Source: Candidatus Roizmanbacteria bacterium (lineage in GTDB: Bacteria; Patescibacteriota; Microgenomatia; UBA1406; GWC2-37-13). Taken from it: DNA of 64,000 bases. Position 1 is the first letter of the stretch. Each line of letters begins with the position of its first letter. Location of the stretch: positions 54,156-118,155 of the forward strand of contig JAAXWC010000003.1 of the NCBI GenBank assembly GCA_013335175.1, given 5' to 3'. Positions 9,038-17,795 of this stretch are shown piece after piece. A program made the position numbers and the translations under genes. Below the pieces are notes generated by a model. That model had not been told where the DNA came from, searched no databases, and worked only from the letters and a program-made list of their open reading frames with translations.

Positions 9038-10465
9038 ATGGGACAGATTGAACAAGTATCTGATCTTTCAGATACAAACATTCCAGATATATTTTTAAAT
9101 CCTAATTCAACTCTTCTTGAACAAGCAGATTTGTGCTTGTTCGGAATACAGTCCCAGTTTAGCAAGAATTTTTCGTATCAAATTCTTGTACTAAACAAGG
9201 AGGATACCGCTCATATTCACAAAATTTGCGAAGGTCAGAAAGAAATTATCAACGATCTAGCTGGCGATCCCCTTTTATCCATTGGGTATCAACAAGGATA
9301 TGAAAAAGCTATCAATATCATAAAAAATAATCCCAAATACATGTTGCAGTGGAGTAAATATGTAGGTGTACACATGACTCAAGTAAAAGATCTTCAGCAT
9401 CAACTCAGTAATGGATATACAGAAGCGCACCGACCTACAGCATTTGTGGTAGGGTTTGCAGAGGCAATGCACGAGGTATCCGAACATTATTTATTGATAC
9501 AACAGGCCAAAGAAGAAAAAGAAGTTCTCATAAATGCTCCTGCAGAACTGAGGGAAATATCGGGAATCTTTATGTTCTTTGATCATCTTGCAGGAACAAA
9601 TATTCGAGATGCAGTGAATGAGGGGTTTGCTTTTCAAAAAAGGGCTATGGTAAAGTATAATCCCAACCTGTCACCTCACCTCGTTTCCATAGACAAGGTT
9701 ATTTCTGACTACGAATGTGAAGCTTTATTGCAGAAATCGAGAATGAGCATTTATCTCATGTTACAAAAATTAGAAGATACTTTAAGACCTATTATAACTA
9801 CAAATAGCAATTTATATGAAAATCCCCATGCACAGGCAATGACCGAGCTAATGAAACGTGGGTATTTGAGAGAATTGGAACAGAGAGCAAGGTTGAATAA
9901 ACTATTTTGTGGTAATCAAGAATCTGAAAAAACTGAAGTACAATTCTATCAATTTCTTAATGAAATGTATTATCTGAACAACATAACAAAACGGGAAACT
10001 TCCAAGGTATGGCAAAATAGATCAAATAGAGTGGATATAAACCCCTTTTTATCAGATATTGGCATTTCTGTTTCGGAACTTCACGAACTTAGTAGTTACG
10101 GTATAAAACCACGATTATGGTTTTTCTTAACCTCTGGACTTTTTGACGGATTACCAAATGAGTCACAGAGGACTTTTCAGATGCAAGAAAATAGAGCAGC
10201 CGCGTTCTTTTCCCTAGCCTCAGCATTTTTAGATCCAGAAATGGCACATGGAGCAATACGCGAGTACAAAGTGCAGTTAGAATCTACGCTCCGGTATTAC
10301 ACTCGATTAAACGATGCAGAACACTTTTCTGGAAAAGAGAAAGAATCAAAAATTCGAGATGCCTCGATTGATTACTTTCTCGAAACTGCACTCTATTTTG
10401 AACTATTAAAACAAGAGGATGTTGATTTGTATAAATTGTTCACTACAAAGACCCCCAAGGAATAA
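9038..10465 (+). CDS. hypothetical protein, 475 aa
   Basis: The start at 9038 (MGQIEQVSDLSD) is chosen because TATAAT (9016-9021) lies just upstream and longer readings overlap the divergent permease gene. I do not recognise the family. The protein is mostly alpha-helical, without signal peptide, membrane segment or obvious catalytic motif. MHEVSEHYLLIQQAKEEKEV and the run of helices after residue 200 suggest a soluble all-helical protein. It ends one base before the convergent gene at 10467. Confidence 0.65.
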   Translation: MGQIEQVSDLSDTNIPDIFLNPNSTLLEQADLCLFGIQSQFSKNFSYQILVLNKEDTAHIHKICEGQKEIINDLAGDPLLSIGYQQGYEKAINIIKNNPKYMLQWSKYVGVHMTQVKDLQHQLSNGYTEAHRPTAFVVGFAEAMHEVSEHYLLIQQAKEEKEVLINAPAELREISGIFMFFDHLAGTNIRDAVNEGFAFQKRAMVKYNPNLSPHLVSIDKVISDYECEALLQKSRMSIYLMLQKLEDTLRPIITTNSNLYENPHAQAMTELMKRGYLRELEQRARLNKLFCGNQESEKTEVQFYQFLNEMYYLNNITKRETSKVWQNRSNRVDINPFLSDIGISVSELHELSSYGIKPRLWFFLTSGLFDGLPNESQRTFQMQENRAAAFFSLASAFLDPEMAHGAIREYKVQLESTLRYYTRLNDAEHFSGKEKESKIRDASIDYFLETALYFELLKQEDVDLYKLFTTKTPKE

Positions 10466-10466
10466 C

Positions 10467-11120
10467 CTACAGCGATTTTTCCCACCACATACTCTCTCGA
10501 TTATAAGTATACCCACATTTTCTAGCGGAAATATCATAATTCCGTTTAAAACGCGGAAATACTCTATCTGAAAGTATTGAATTTTTTGGTAAAAATTTGT
10601 TACAAGCTGCTGGTAAAACTCGATAGTGAGTGACACCTAAAGAATTCGCAAACGTTTCCGCAGACTCAATGAGCGATTCTCTCCAATAGGTTTTTTTATG
10701 ATCTTCAATATCTTCCGAATAGGGAGGCCCTTGAATTTGTACAATTTCAAGATACCCATCACAGATATTGAATGATGTATGTCCAACAAATTCAGTGCCG
10801 TTCATTTTTAATAGATTCAATGTCCCATCGTAATGCAATTTACAAGCATGTAGCCTCGAAAATGACGGTACTCTTGAAAACGGGTGTAAATCACCTTTTG
10901 CTCCACCAGCTGACAGTGGCTCTTGACGGGTATTGTATAACAATGAAGGTGATTCTTTTACAAATTGTTTTAAAAGATTTTGTATTTCAATAAACCCGGG
11001 AATTACTGTATTCAATTCTTCACACTTTATAGATCTATCTAATACCCGATACCAGTAAGCATATTCTGGATACGCCGAGACGTTTGTTTCTGTTCCTGGT
11101 TTTAATAATTGTTCCATATG
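10467..11120 (-). CDS. hypothetical protein, 217 aa
   Basis: Start chosen at MEQLLKPG (11120). An alternative ATG at 11168 would run through a terminator-like hairpin. I do not recognise the family. The middle (KLHYDGTLNLLKMNGTEFVGHTSF, then YLEIVQIQGPP) looks like a beta sheet, and SLIESAETFANSLGVTHYRVLP is a helix-strand pair reminiscent of acyltransferase-like folds, but no motif is decisive. The C-terminus is rich in Cys, Tyr and Trp. Its leader region contains a promoter, a mini-ORF and a possible attenuator. Confidence 0.6.
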   Translation of the reverse strand, partial: HMEQLLKPGTETNVSAYPEYAYWYRVLDRSIKCEELNTVIPGFIEIQNLLKQFVKESPSLLYNTRQEPLSAGGAKGDLHPFSRVPSFSRLHACKLHYDGTLNLLKMNGTEFVGHTSFNICDGYLEIVQIQGPPYSEDIEDHKKTYWRESLIESAETFANSLGVTHYRVLPAACNKFLPKNSILSDRVFPRFKRNYDISARKCGYTYNRESMWWEKSL

Positions 11121-11128
11121 TATAGACC

Positions 11129-11151
11129 AAAAAAAAACCGCCTTGCGGCGG
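11129..11151 (-). terminator. intrinsic terminator in the leader of the 10467-11120 gene
   Basis: On the minus strand CCGCC, a GCAA tetraloop and GGCGG are followed by nine T residues. This is a clean rho-independent terminator located between the promoter at 11239-11266 and the start at 11120, so it is more likely an attenuator than the end of a gene. Confidence 0.7.
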
Positions 11152-11180
11152 GTGATAATTCTATCCATTATCCTTCCGCC

Positions 11181-11231
11181 CTAGATAGGGATGGCAAGAA
11201 GGACAAGAATGGATACATTGGTTAATTTCAT
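11181..11231 (-). CDS. putative 16-aa leader peptide
   Basis: ATG at 11231 opens MKLTNVSILVLLAIPI and stops at 11181. The -10 box ends seven bases upstream, so the peptide would be translated from a leaderless mRNA. It is rich in Ile, Leu and Val codons. Its stop codon abuts GGGCGG (11176-11181), which could compete for the left arm of the terminator stem. Function as a leader peptide is inference from layout. Confidence 0.35.
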   Translation of the reverse strand: MKLTNVSILVLLAIPI

Positions 11232-11238
11232 GAAAAAA

Positions 11239-11266
11239 AGTATAGCAAATTATTGTTTTTTTACAA
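11239..11266 (-). promoter_or_regulatory. promoter of the 10467-11120 leader
   Basis: TTGTAA (11261-11266), 16 bases, then TATACT (11239-11244) on the minus strand. It reads through the mini-ORF, the attenuator-like hairpin and the gene ending at 10467. Confidence 0.55.
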
Positions 11267-11303
11267 GAAGTTATGAAGCAATTATTCAAAAGTTTCTAAA
11301 GGA

Positions 11304-11357
11304 ATGGCGGCCTGCCACTCGTCTTTCCCACCCGAACGTCCTCGACATCCGTTCATC
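11304..11357. repeat. dispersed repeat sharing GGCCTG(C/T)CA(C/T)TCG
   Basis: The stretch beginning GGCGGCCTGCCACTCGTC and followed by TTTCCCAC is shared with 30358-30446 and 36165-36262. All three copies are in gaps between genes. This copy is joined directly to the 82-base palindromic element at 11358. Confidence 0.5.
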
Positions 11358-11439
11358 GCGCGCCTCCTTTCTTTTTCGAGACCCGGTGGGTTCCCTCCCT
11401 GCGGGCGATCCCAAGTCTCTCAAAAAAAGGATGGCACGC
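11358..11439. mobile_element. 82-bp palindromic MITE-like element, copy 1
   Basis: It shares over 80 percent of its bases with 28466-28547. Its ends fold back on each other: CCTTTCTTTTTCGAGAC at the left matches the complement of the right end, which reads GTCTCTCAAAAAAAGG, and the outer edges are GCGCGC/GCACGC. It has no coding capacity and must be moved by an enzyme encoded elsewhere. Confidence 0.55.
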
Positions 11440-11453
11440 TCAGGAGTAGCAAC

Positions 11454-11478
11454 GTCATTCTCGCTTGTTCGGAATGAC
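11454..11478. repeat. GTCATTC/GAATGAC palindrome
   Basis: Seven-base arms GTCATTC (11454-11460) and GAATGAC (11472-11478). It belongs to the same dispersed family as repeats found in most gaps from 17.7 to 38.6 kb. The 50 bases from here to the end of murI show nothing else. Confidence 0.5.
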
Positions 11479-11527
11479 GGCAAAACTCGGGATCAATAAC
11501 GATTTTGTTTTATTCTGAATAATTACA

Positions 11528-12235
11528 TTATGAAGCTGGTTCTGGGTGAGAATCTGTTGCGATAATTTGCGGGAGAACCTGGTTTATAAACAAACGGGCG
11601 GTTTCCCACGAGGGATCCATAATAGTAACTGCTGGTAAAAGCGATCTGAATTTTTCATGAATAAGCGAATAATGGGTACACCCAAGGAGAACGGCATCGC
11701 ACGTATACTCCTCTATATATTTTTTCACGGTTTGAAGATGTTTCTCAATTGCATCTTGATCTTCATTTTCAATGGCGTCGGCCAGAGGGAGAAATGAGAA
11801 AGAAACAAGAGCGGTCTCTGGCGTTTTTTTCAGTTTATCCTGATAATAACTTGAGAGGATGGTAAAGTTTGTCCCGATGACCATAATACGGTTCGACTGA
11901 TGATTTTTGTTGATAGACTCTGCCACCCGGAGAATAGGAATTTTAAGTTCTTGTTCCAGTTTTGGATAGATATGACGACCGGCAATAGAGGCGGTATTAC
12001 ACGCGACTATAATGCAGCGTGCGCCACGCTGGACGAGAGAATGGATATTGTGGCGGATAATCTGCTCTAATTCCTCTTTTGTTTTTGTTCCGTAGGGAAA
12101 GTGGTTCGTATCGGCAAAAAAATCTATGTCAAGTTCGTTTCCTGATTGCTGGGAAAGTTTTTTAAGGGCTTGTACGATACTGAGTCCCCCTTTACCTGAA
12201 TCGAAAATGCCAATTTTAAATCCGCCAGAGTCCAT
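11528..12235 (-). CDS. murI: glutamate racemase
   Basis: 235 aa, close to the usual 250-270. It makes D-glutamate for peptidoglycan by a two-base mechanism. The two catalytic cysteines are present: Cys79 in ACNTAS and Cys186 in GCTHYS. FDSGKGG (11-17) is the family's N-terminal motif and FADTNHFPYG gives the substrate loop. TATGAT (12242-12247) ends six bases before the ATG, indicating a leaderless mRNA. Confidence 0.92.
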   Translation of the reverse strand: MDSGGFKIGIFDSGKGGLSIVQALKKLSQQSGNELDIDFFADTNHFPYGTKTKEELEQIIRHNIHSLVQRGARCIIVACNTASIAGRHIYPKLEQELKIPILRVAESINKNHQSNRIMVIGTNFTILSSYYQDKLKKTPETALVSFSFLPLADAIENEDQDAIEKHLQTVKKYIEEYTCDAVLLGCTHYSLIHEKFRSLLPAVTIMDPSWETARLFINQVLPQIIATDSHPEPAS

Positions 12236-12291
12236 TCTATTATCATATCACAACAATACCGGTAGGTGTTTGCTATACTTCAGGGTATTCC

Positions 12292-13296
12292 ATGATACAA
12301 ATCAAGCAACATCAAGACAATATAAAGGCATATAAAATCTATCTCCGGGCTACGGCTGCTACAAGAGAATATCTTGCAACCAACGGTTATCTAGAACTAG
12401 AACTCCCTGTACTCTCCCCTGTCCTGATTCCCGAATCGTATTTAGAAATTTTTGAAACCCAGTACCGTTTTTTAGATCACAAAGAACCGTTGTATCTCGC
12501 ACCCTCACCCGAACTATTTATGAAACGTGTACTTGCCTATCAAAAACTGAATTGTTTCTCCCTGGGAAAAGCCTTTCGCAACGGGGAGACCAATTCGTCT
12601 CGTCATGCTCCGGAGTTTACCATGCTTGAGTTTTATAAACTAGGAGCCGATTATCTGGGTATTGCTGATGAACTATTGCATTTAATGCAGCATATTGCAG
12701 AACAACTTTTTCAATCTCATTCTATTGTTTATCAGGGAAAAGAAATATCACTAAAACAATGGGAACAAGTATCGGTAACAGAAGCCTTTGAACGGTATGC
12801 CGGTATCGATTCAGCAGAACTTTTTGATACAAAACTGTTCGTACAAAAAGCAGAAAAAAAAGGATATACCACTGCCGGATTTTCTTATGAAGATATATTT
12901 TCTCAGATATATGCTCAAGAAATAGAGCCTCATTTAGGGAAGAATGGCTATCCGACTCTCCTGTACGATTATCCCAAAGAATTTGCGGCTTTGGCAAAGT
13001 TGAATCCGGATGGTAAGACAGCGCAGCGGTTTGAGTTCTACATTGACGGAATTGAACTGGGAGATTGTTATACGGAACTGACCGATTGGCAAGAACAACA
13101 AGAACGTTTTCTTTCCGAACAAGAAAAAAGAAAAGAAAACGGTCTGATAGCTCACCCGACGGATGAAGGATTTATTGCGGCTTTGCAACATGGGCTACCC
13201 CCGTGTGCAGGAATTGCGATTGGTTTTGAACGACTTGCCATGATTTTTGCGAATGTTTCGTCAATTCATGAATTAAAACTTATTGAGGTGTATTAA
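12292..13296 (+). CDS. epmA: EpmA-like lysyl-tRNA synthetase paralogue
   Basis: 334 aa: only the class II catalytic core, without the anticodon-binding domain of LysRS, as in EpmA (GenX/PoxA). Motif 2 is FRNGE near 97-101 followed by RHAPEFTMLEFY; motif 3 is GIAIGFERLAM near 312-322. EpmA attaches (R)-beta-lysine to elongation factor P to help ribosomes through proline runs. The convergent neighbour is the matching aminomutase, which supports the role. No efp gene is in this window. Confidence 0.85.
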   Translation: MIQIKQHQDNIKAYKIYLRATAATREYLATNGYLELELPVLSPVLIPESYLEIFETQYRFLDHKEPLYLAPSPELFMKRVLAYQKLNCFSLGKAFRNGETNSSRHAPEFTMLEFYKLGADYLGIADELLHLMQHIAEQLFQSHSIVYQGKEISLKQWEQVSVTEAFERYAGIDSAELFDTKLFVQKAEKKGYTTAGFSYEDIFSQIYAQEIEPHLGKNGYPTLLYDYPKEFAALAKLNPDGKTAQRFEFYIDGIELGDCYTELTDWQEQQERFLSEQEKRKENGLIAHPTDEGFIAALQHGLPPCAGIAIGFERLAMIFANVSSIHELKLIEVY

Positions 13297-14286
13297 TCAT
13301 TTTTCTGTGGTATCTGCAATGGGGATTTTTCCATGGTGAGGAGTGTCTATCACGAATCGGGCCGTTGCCGCAATCCCCGAAAGGCGTGGACGAACAGTCT
13401 GCCAGAGCTTAATAGCGCGGGGAAGCGGAACGGTAAAACGTTTTGCCCAGGGAACAGGATCGGTGTAGTGAAGATAATAGGGGTGAATACCGTTTGTGAC
13501 TACCTGAACAAAAAGATCATGCAACGTATCGGGCGAATCGTTTACTCCTTTTAAGAGAACTGACTGCGATAAGAGCGTTGCACCCGTATTTTTCAGTTTT
13601 TTGATTATGGCCTGTACTTCTTCCGTAAGTTCCGCTGGGTGATTGATATGCAATACCAGATACAAATGAGGAATACGTGCGAGTAACGCATAGTGCCAGT
13701 CTTGTAGGAAGAATGGATTGGTGATCGGGACGCGGGTGTGAATGCGAATAATGGTAAGATCTCTTTGTTTTTGTAGGGTTATCAACGATTCTAAAATCTG
13801 TTCAAGGTATTTTCTGGATGTTACGAAAGGGTCTCCTCCGGAAAGAATCACCTCATTGATTTCCTGATGATTTTTGAAATAGGAAAGAGCTTTTTGAATA
13901 TCCATTTCATCTAAATAGGGTTTTTGAGCCAATGTTTCTCCCCTCTCTTGAGATTTATCTGCCGGAAGACCTACAACTCTTCCGCGTGTACAAAATCGAC
14001 AGTACGAAGCGCAGTATCGGGAAATGAGCCACAATGCACGACCATAAAACAGAACGGATCCATCCGTGCGTAGTTTTCCTTGGTATTTGTATACAACTCC
14101 TGGGGCCACTTCGTTTTCTTCTTCTGCCAGAGGATCATTCTTTTCAATGCATACATCGGCTGGTGATAACAAATGAAACTGTAAGCCAATAGGGCCGTTT
14201 ACTCCCCCGGTTTTATCAATGAGCTTCCGTAAATAGGGGGAGATCAATTCAGGGAGACTTCCTGTTGTTTCGTGTATTTTTTTCAT
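13297..14286 (-). CDS. epmB: lysine 2,3-aminomutase family radical SAM enzyme (EpmB-like)
   Basis: 329 aa, near EpmB length (about 340) and shorter than catabolic KamA. The radical-SAM cluster motif CxxxCxxC is Cys92, Cys96 and Cys99 (CASYCRFC). GGDPF follows for SAM binding. DTPHHGKIPI near the C-terminus holds the likely PLP lysine (Lys320). It would convert lysine to beta-lysine for EpmA. It is tail-to-tail with epmA, with no bases between the two genes. Confidence 0.85.
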   Translation of the reverse strand: MKKIHETTGSLPELISPYLRKLIDKTGGVNGPIGLQFHLLSPADVCIEKNDPLAEEENEVAPGVVYKYQGKLRTDGSVLFYGRALWLISRYCASYCRFCTRGRVVGLPADKSQERGETLAQKPYLDEMDIQKALSYFKNHQEINEVILSGGDPFVTSRKYLEQILESLITLQKQRDLTIIRIHTRVPITNPFFLQDWHYALLARIPHLYLVLHINHPAELTEEVQAIIKKLKNTGATLLSQSVLLKGVNDSPDTLHDLFVQVVTNGIHPYYLHYTDPVPWAKRFTVPLPRAIKLWQTVRPRLSGIAATARFVIDTPHHGKIPIADTTEK

Positions 14287-14379
14287 CCCTCTAGTTTAGT
14301 ATGAAGGAGTTTGAGGATCAAGAGAAGAAAAGGTAGTATTCATATCGTAATAATTGCATAAATCAGCTATCATTAATGA

Positions 14380-16467
14380 ATGGATTTGCACTCATTTTTT
14401 GCTCCGTCTTCTATCGCCATTGTTGGCGTTTCTCATGATCCCAAAAAAGTTGGCTATCTGGTTGCAAAAAATCTGCTCGATCAGGGATTTTCGGGCCCCC
14501 TATTCTTCATAAATCCAAAAGGTGGCGAACTGTTTGGCAAACAGGTTTATATATCGTTGGATGAAATCTCTGAAAATATAGATCTCGTTGTGTTGGCAAT
14601 TCCTGCGCAGGGTGCACTTTCTTTGCTTCCAGAGCTCGCAAAGCGCGGAATTCATGAAGTTGTTTTGTTTGCTGCTGGGTTTAAAGAAACCGGAGAAGAG
14701 GGAAAAAAACTTGAAGCGCAACTAGCATCGCTTTGTCAGGAGCATGGAATTACGTTGCTCGGTCCAAACTGTATTGGGTTTCTTGCTACCCCATCGAATG
14801 TGAACGCAACCTTTCTCAAATACGGCTCAAAAAAAGGAACGATTGGATTTGTGTCGCAGTCGGGTGCTTTGGGGAGTTACCTTTCCGATTATTTTGCTGC
14901 CCATCCGGCGTTTGGCTTCTCCTATTTTGTGAGTCTGGGAAATAAAACAGTTCTCAACGAAACCGATGTCTTGGAGTTTCTCGCAGACGATCCTCATACG
15001 GAGGTGATTGGCATGTATTTAGAAAATGTAGTCGACGGAAAACGGTTTCGGGATGTCTTGTGTAAAACTACAAAAAAGAAACCGGTAGTGATTCTTAAAT
15101 CGGGGAGAACGGCGAAAGGGTCTCAGGCTGCGCTTTCTCATACGGGAGGATTAGTCGGAGATGACGCGGTTTTTGATACTATTTTTCGCCAGTGCGGGGC
15201 AATTCGAGCTGAAAATCTGAATGAATTTAAACTCATTTTAGAGCTGTACAGTGCCCATCAAATCCCGCAGTCTGATACCTTTGTCGTGCTCTCCAATGCG
15301 GGAGGAGTGGGGGTTCTCCTGGCCGATGATCTTATCCTAAAACATATCGAACTTAATCGTCTTCCTCCGGCTGGAGAACAGGAATTAAGTGAAGCATTTC
15401 CAGAGAAAAAAATAAGTCTGCATAATCCTATTGATCTCTTAGGAGACGCGAGCGCAGACGACTATCAAAAAGCGCTCACTATTATTTCCACTCAAGGTTC
15501 GATCGGAGGAGTAATAATTCTTCTCACTCCCCAGGCGAATACAGAGGTAGAAGAAACGGCAAAGAATATCATTGATTTTCATAGCCGTTGTCCTGTTCCG
15601 GTATATCCTGTTTTTATGGGAGAGGCTTCTGTCGCGACAATTCACCGATTATTCGAAGAAAACGGAATGGTAAGCTTTGAAACATACGATGGACTCGCTT
15701 CTGCTTTGCAGGCAATGATAGCCGTTCAAGATCGCGTGCAAACTCGTGAATCGGATTCACCGATGTATCGGTACTCCCTTTCGTTATTAGCAAACAAAAA
15801 AGAAATAGACGACCTATTTCAAACAGAGAAAGCTGCATTTTTTTCATTTCAAAATGCATTGAAAACACTTGAGTACGTTGGAATTCCCGTGGAAAATCCG
15901 ATCCTTGTGCACTCAGAAGAAGACATACCTTCTGCATTACAGCTTATTTCCTATCCCCTCGCAGCAAAACTAGCATCCGAAACTATTACCCATAAAACAG
16001 AGGTTCATGGAGTACGCATAGGGATCCAAACAGAAGCAGCATTGCGTGCTGCTGTCTCGGAAATGATGGCTATTCCGGGAAGTTCTGGTTGTTACCTTCA
16101 GCAGATGGTGAAGGGACAGGAGTTGTTTGTAGGTGCAAAACGAGATAGGACCTTTGGAACGATTCTTGTTCTGGGTTTAGGAGGAATTTATACTGAACTG
16201 ATAAAAGATGTATCTCAACGCGTGTTCCCATTCTCAAAACAAGATTTCACAGCAATGCTCGGTGAAACAAAAGCGGGGCGGCTTGTAGCTGGTTTTCGTG
16301 GCTCTTCCTCCCTAGATCCAGAACTGCTGTACACCATCCTTATTCGACTCGGACTTTTGTTAGAACACTATCCTCACATTCAGGAGGTAGATATCAATCC
16401 TCTTATACTGGCAGAAAAAGGTTTTGTCGCGGTAGATGCGAGAGTTATCCTTGGTACCCAATCGTAA
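14380..16467 (+). CDS. ADP-forming acyl-CoA synthetase (acetate-CoA ligase type)
   Basis: 695 aa, alpha and beta parts fused. The CoA-binding Rossmann domain (about 5-130) opens SIAIVGVSHDPKKVGY. Succinyl-CoA-ligase-like domains follow (about 150-450) with the phospho-His at His254 in LSHTGGLVGDDAVFD. The ATP-grasp domain fills about 470-695. It interconverts acyl-CoA plus ADP and phosphate with acid plus ATP, a common energy step in fermenting CPR bacteria. TATCAT (14368-14373) ends six bases before the ATG. Its 3' end overlaps the Mur ligase gene by 23 bases. Confidence 0.9.
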   Translation: MDLHSFFAPSSIAIVGVSHDPKKVGYLVAKNLLDQGFSGPLFFINPKGGELFGKQVYISLDEISENIDLVVLAIPAQGALSLLPELAKRGIHEVVLFAAGFKETGEEGKKLEAQLASLCQEHGITLLGPNCIGFLATPSNVNATFLKYGSKKGTIGFVSQSGALGSYLSDYFAAHPAFGFSYFVSLGNKTVLNETDVLEFLADDPHTEVIGMYLENVVDGKRFRDVLCKTTKKKPVVILKSGRTAKGSQAALSHTGGLVGDDAVFDTIFRQCGAIRAENLNEFKLILELYSAHQIPQSDTFVVLSNAGGVGVLLADDLILKHIELNRLPPAGEQELSEAFPEKKISLHNPIDLLGDASADDYQKALTIISTQGSIGGVIILLTPQANTEVEETAKNIIDFHSRCPVPVYPVFMGEASVATIHRLFEENGMVSFETYDGLASALQAMIAVQDRVQTRESDSPMYRYSLSLLANKKEIDDLFQTEKAAFFSFQNALKTLEYVGIPVENPILVHSEEDIPSALQLISYPLAAKLASETITHKTEVHGVRIGIQTEAALRAAVSEMMAIPGSSGCYLQQMVKGQELFVGAKRDRTFGTILVLGLGGIYTELIKDVSQRVFPFSKQDFTAMLGETKAGRLVAGFRGSSSLDPELLYTILIRLGLLLEHYPHIQEVDINPLILAEKGFVAVDARVILGTQS

Positions 16468-17728
16468 GATAGTTGCATTTATCGCAGGTGTTATAAAACG
16501 GACAAATGGTTGCGGAACAAACGACCTTTTTCCCTGCAAGAATTAATAGTACGCGTTCAGAGTGCCGCAAATGGGAGCCTTTGAGATAAAGAAGATCGCC
16601 CGTTTGGATTCGTTTTTTTACCGTAACTCCTGCTTCAATTACCGACGGGGTCCAGTAGATTTTTTGCTTTTCGACACCTCGTTTGAGTGCTTCTTCGTAC
16701 GTATATTTTTGCATGGGGCCGACTGTAACAACAAAATCGAGGTTCAGAGTTGCAAGGTATGCGCCGAGTTTAGTATGTTCTTCTTCCGGGAACTGGAGTT
16801 CTCCCATTTCACAAAGGACTGCGTACTTTTTCCCTTTTACCTGCATTGCGGTCAACGTCTGAAGGCCTGCCCGTGTTGAAGTAGGATTTGCTCGTCGTGC
16901 ATCGTTGAGTACCAGAATATCGTTTGGACCTTTTTCCAAATTGAGCCTACCTCTGAGCGGAGTAATATCTGCAATCAATTGGGCAAAATCCTGCTGAATG
17001 GATTGAAGTGATGTCTTACTATCTTGCTCAGTTCTCATGCGCTTATAGACTGCATAAGCGGCCATTGCGTTCAAAATTTGGTGTGCTCCCAGCAGTGAAG
17101 TTTGAATCTTCCAAGAGGAAGCATCTTTTTCGTGAATCTGTGCCCGTGTTCCCTTCTCGTCTAATTCAACATCAGACATCCAGATATCACATTTTCCGGG
17201 TGTTGTACCATACCATAGTATCGTTGCTTTGGTGTAGGGTGCCATTGCACGCACATATTCATCCTCATAGTTTAAAACTGCATAATCGTTTTTTTCGAGA
17301 TGCTCGATCAGCTTGCGCTTTTCCTGAATGAGTTTTTCCAGTGAACCGAGATGCTCTTTGTCCGTATGTACCGGCGCAATACCGGTTATGATTGCAATGT
17401 GCGGTTTTGCGATTTCCAAGTGCAGCCCCATATCGCGAGGATTATCGATTCCGAGCTCCCAGATGACAAATTTCGTTGAAGGCCGAACCCGGAGTGCAGT
17501 AATTGGCACATTGTAGATGGTATCAAGATTGGTATCGGTCACCACCACACGATTCTTTCCAAACGCGTGTTGAAACACTTCTTTCAAAATATGGGTAGTA
17601 CTGGTTTTTCCCTGACTACCGGTTAGCGCAATCTGTATCGCTTTTGAATGACGGAGCCAATTTTTTGCCAAAAAACGACGGCTGGAATGGTATATTCTTT
17701 TGATACGGTTCGGTGTATAGTGCGACAT
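16445..17728 (-). CDS. Mur ligase family protein (MurF-like) with C-terminal Cys cluster
   Basis: 427 aa from MSHYTPNRIK; longer readings only translate a dispersed repeat. GSQGKTSTT (37-45) is the Mur ligase ATP loop, the central domain contains the ELGIDNPRDMG and GIAPVHTDKEH motifs, and LNDARRANPTSTRAGL begins the C-terminal domain. MurF-like enzymes add a dipeptide to the peptidoglycan precursor. The tail is unusual: CSATICPFYNTCDKC places four cysteines within 15 residues. The real substrate is uncertain. Confidence 0.8.
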   Translation of the reverse strand: MSHYTPNRIKRIYHSSRRFLAKNWLRHSKAIQIALTGSQGKTSTTHILKEVFQHAFGKNRVVVTDTNLDTIYNVPITALRVRPSTKFVIWELGIDNPRDMGLHLEIAKPHIAIITGIAPVHTDKEHLGSLEKLIQEKRKLIEHLEKNDYAVLNYEDEYVRAMAPYTKATILWYGTTPGKCDIWMSDVELDEKGTRAQIHEKDASSWKIQTSLLGAHQILNAMAAYAVYKRMRTEQDSKTSLQSIQQDFAQLIADITPLRGRLNLEKGPNDILVLNDARRANPTSTRAGLQTLTAMQVKGKKYAVLCEMGELQFPEEEHTKLGAYLATLNLDFVVTVGPMQKYTYEEALKRGVEKQKIYWTPSVIEAGVTVKKRIQTGDLLYLKGSHLRHSERVLLILAGKKVVCSATICPFYNTCDKCNYLTIGYQG

Positions 17729-17740
17729 TGATGCTTTTTC

Positions 17741-17765
17741 GTCATCCTCGCGAACGCGGGGATCC
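17741..17765. repeat. GTCATCC/GGATCC palindromic repeat
   Basis: GTCATCCTCGCGAACGCGGG followed by GATCC, between the Mur ligase and cysS. It is a member of the dispersed palindrome family seen in many gaps. Confidence 0.5.
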
Positions 17766-17795
17766 AATGAATAATTTACTACTTTTCATATAAAC

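Noticed and set aside
11129..11266. T-box riboswitch in the leader of the 10467-11120 gene
   Set aside because: No T-box sequence or specifier stem is visible, and the mini-ORF explains the layout better.
11304..11478. Possible CRISPR or tandem array in the repeat-rich gap
   Set aside because: The units are different palindromes, not equal repeats with spacers; no cas genes are in the window.
17729..17767. N-terminal extension of the Mur ligase (MDPRVREDDEKAS)
   Set aside because: It is a translation of the dispersed GTCATCC/GGATCC repeat, and MSHYTP is a better start.
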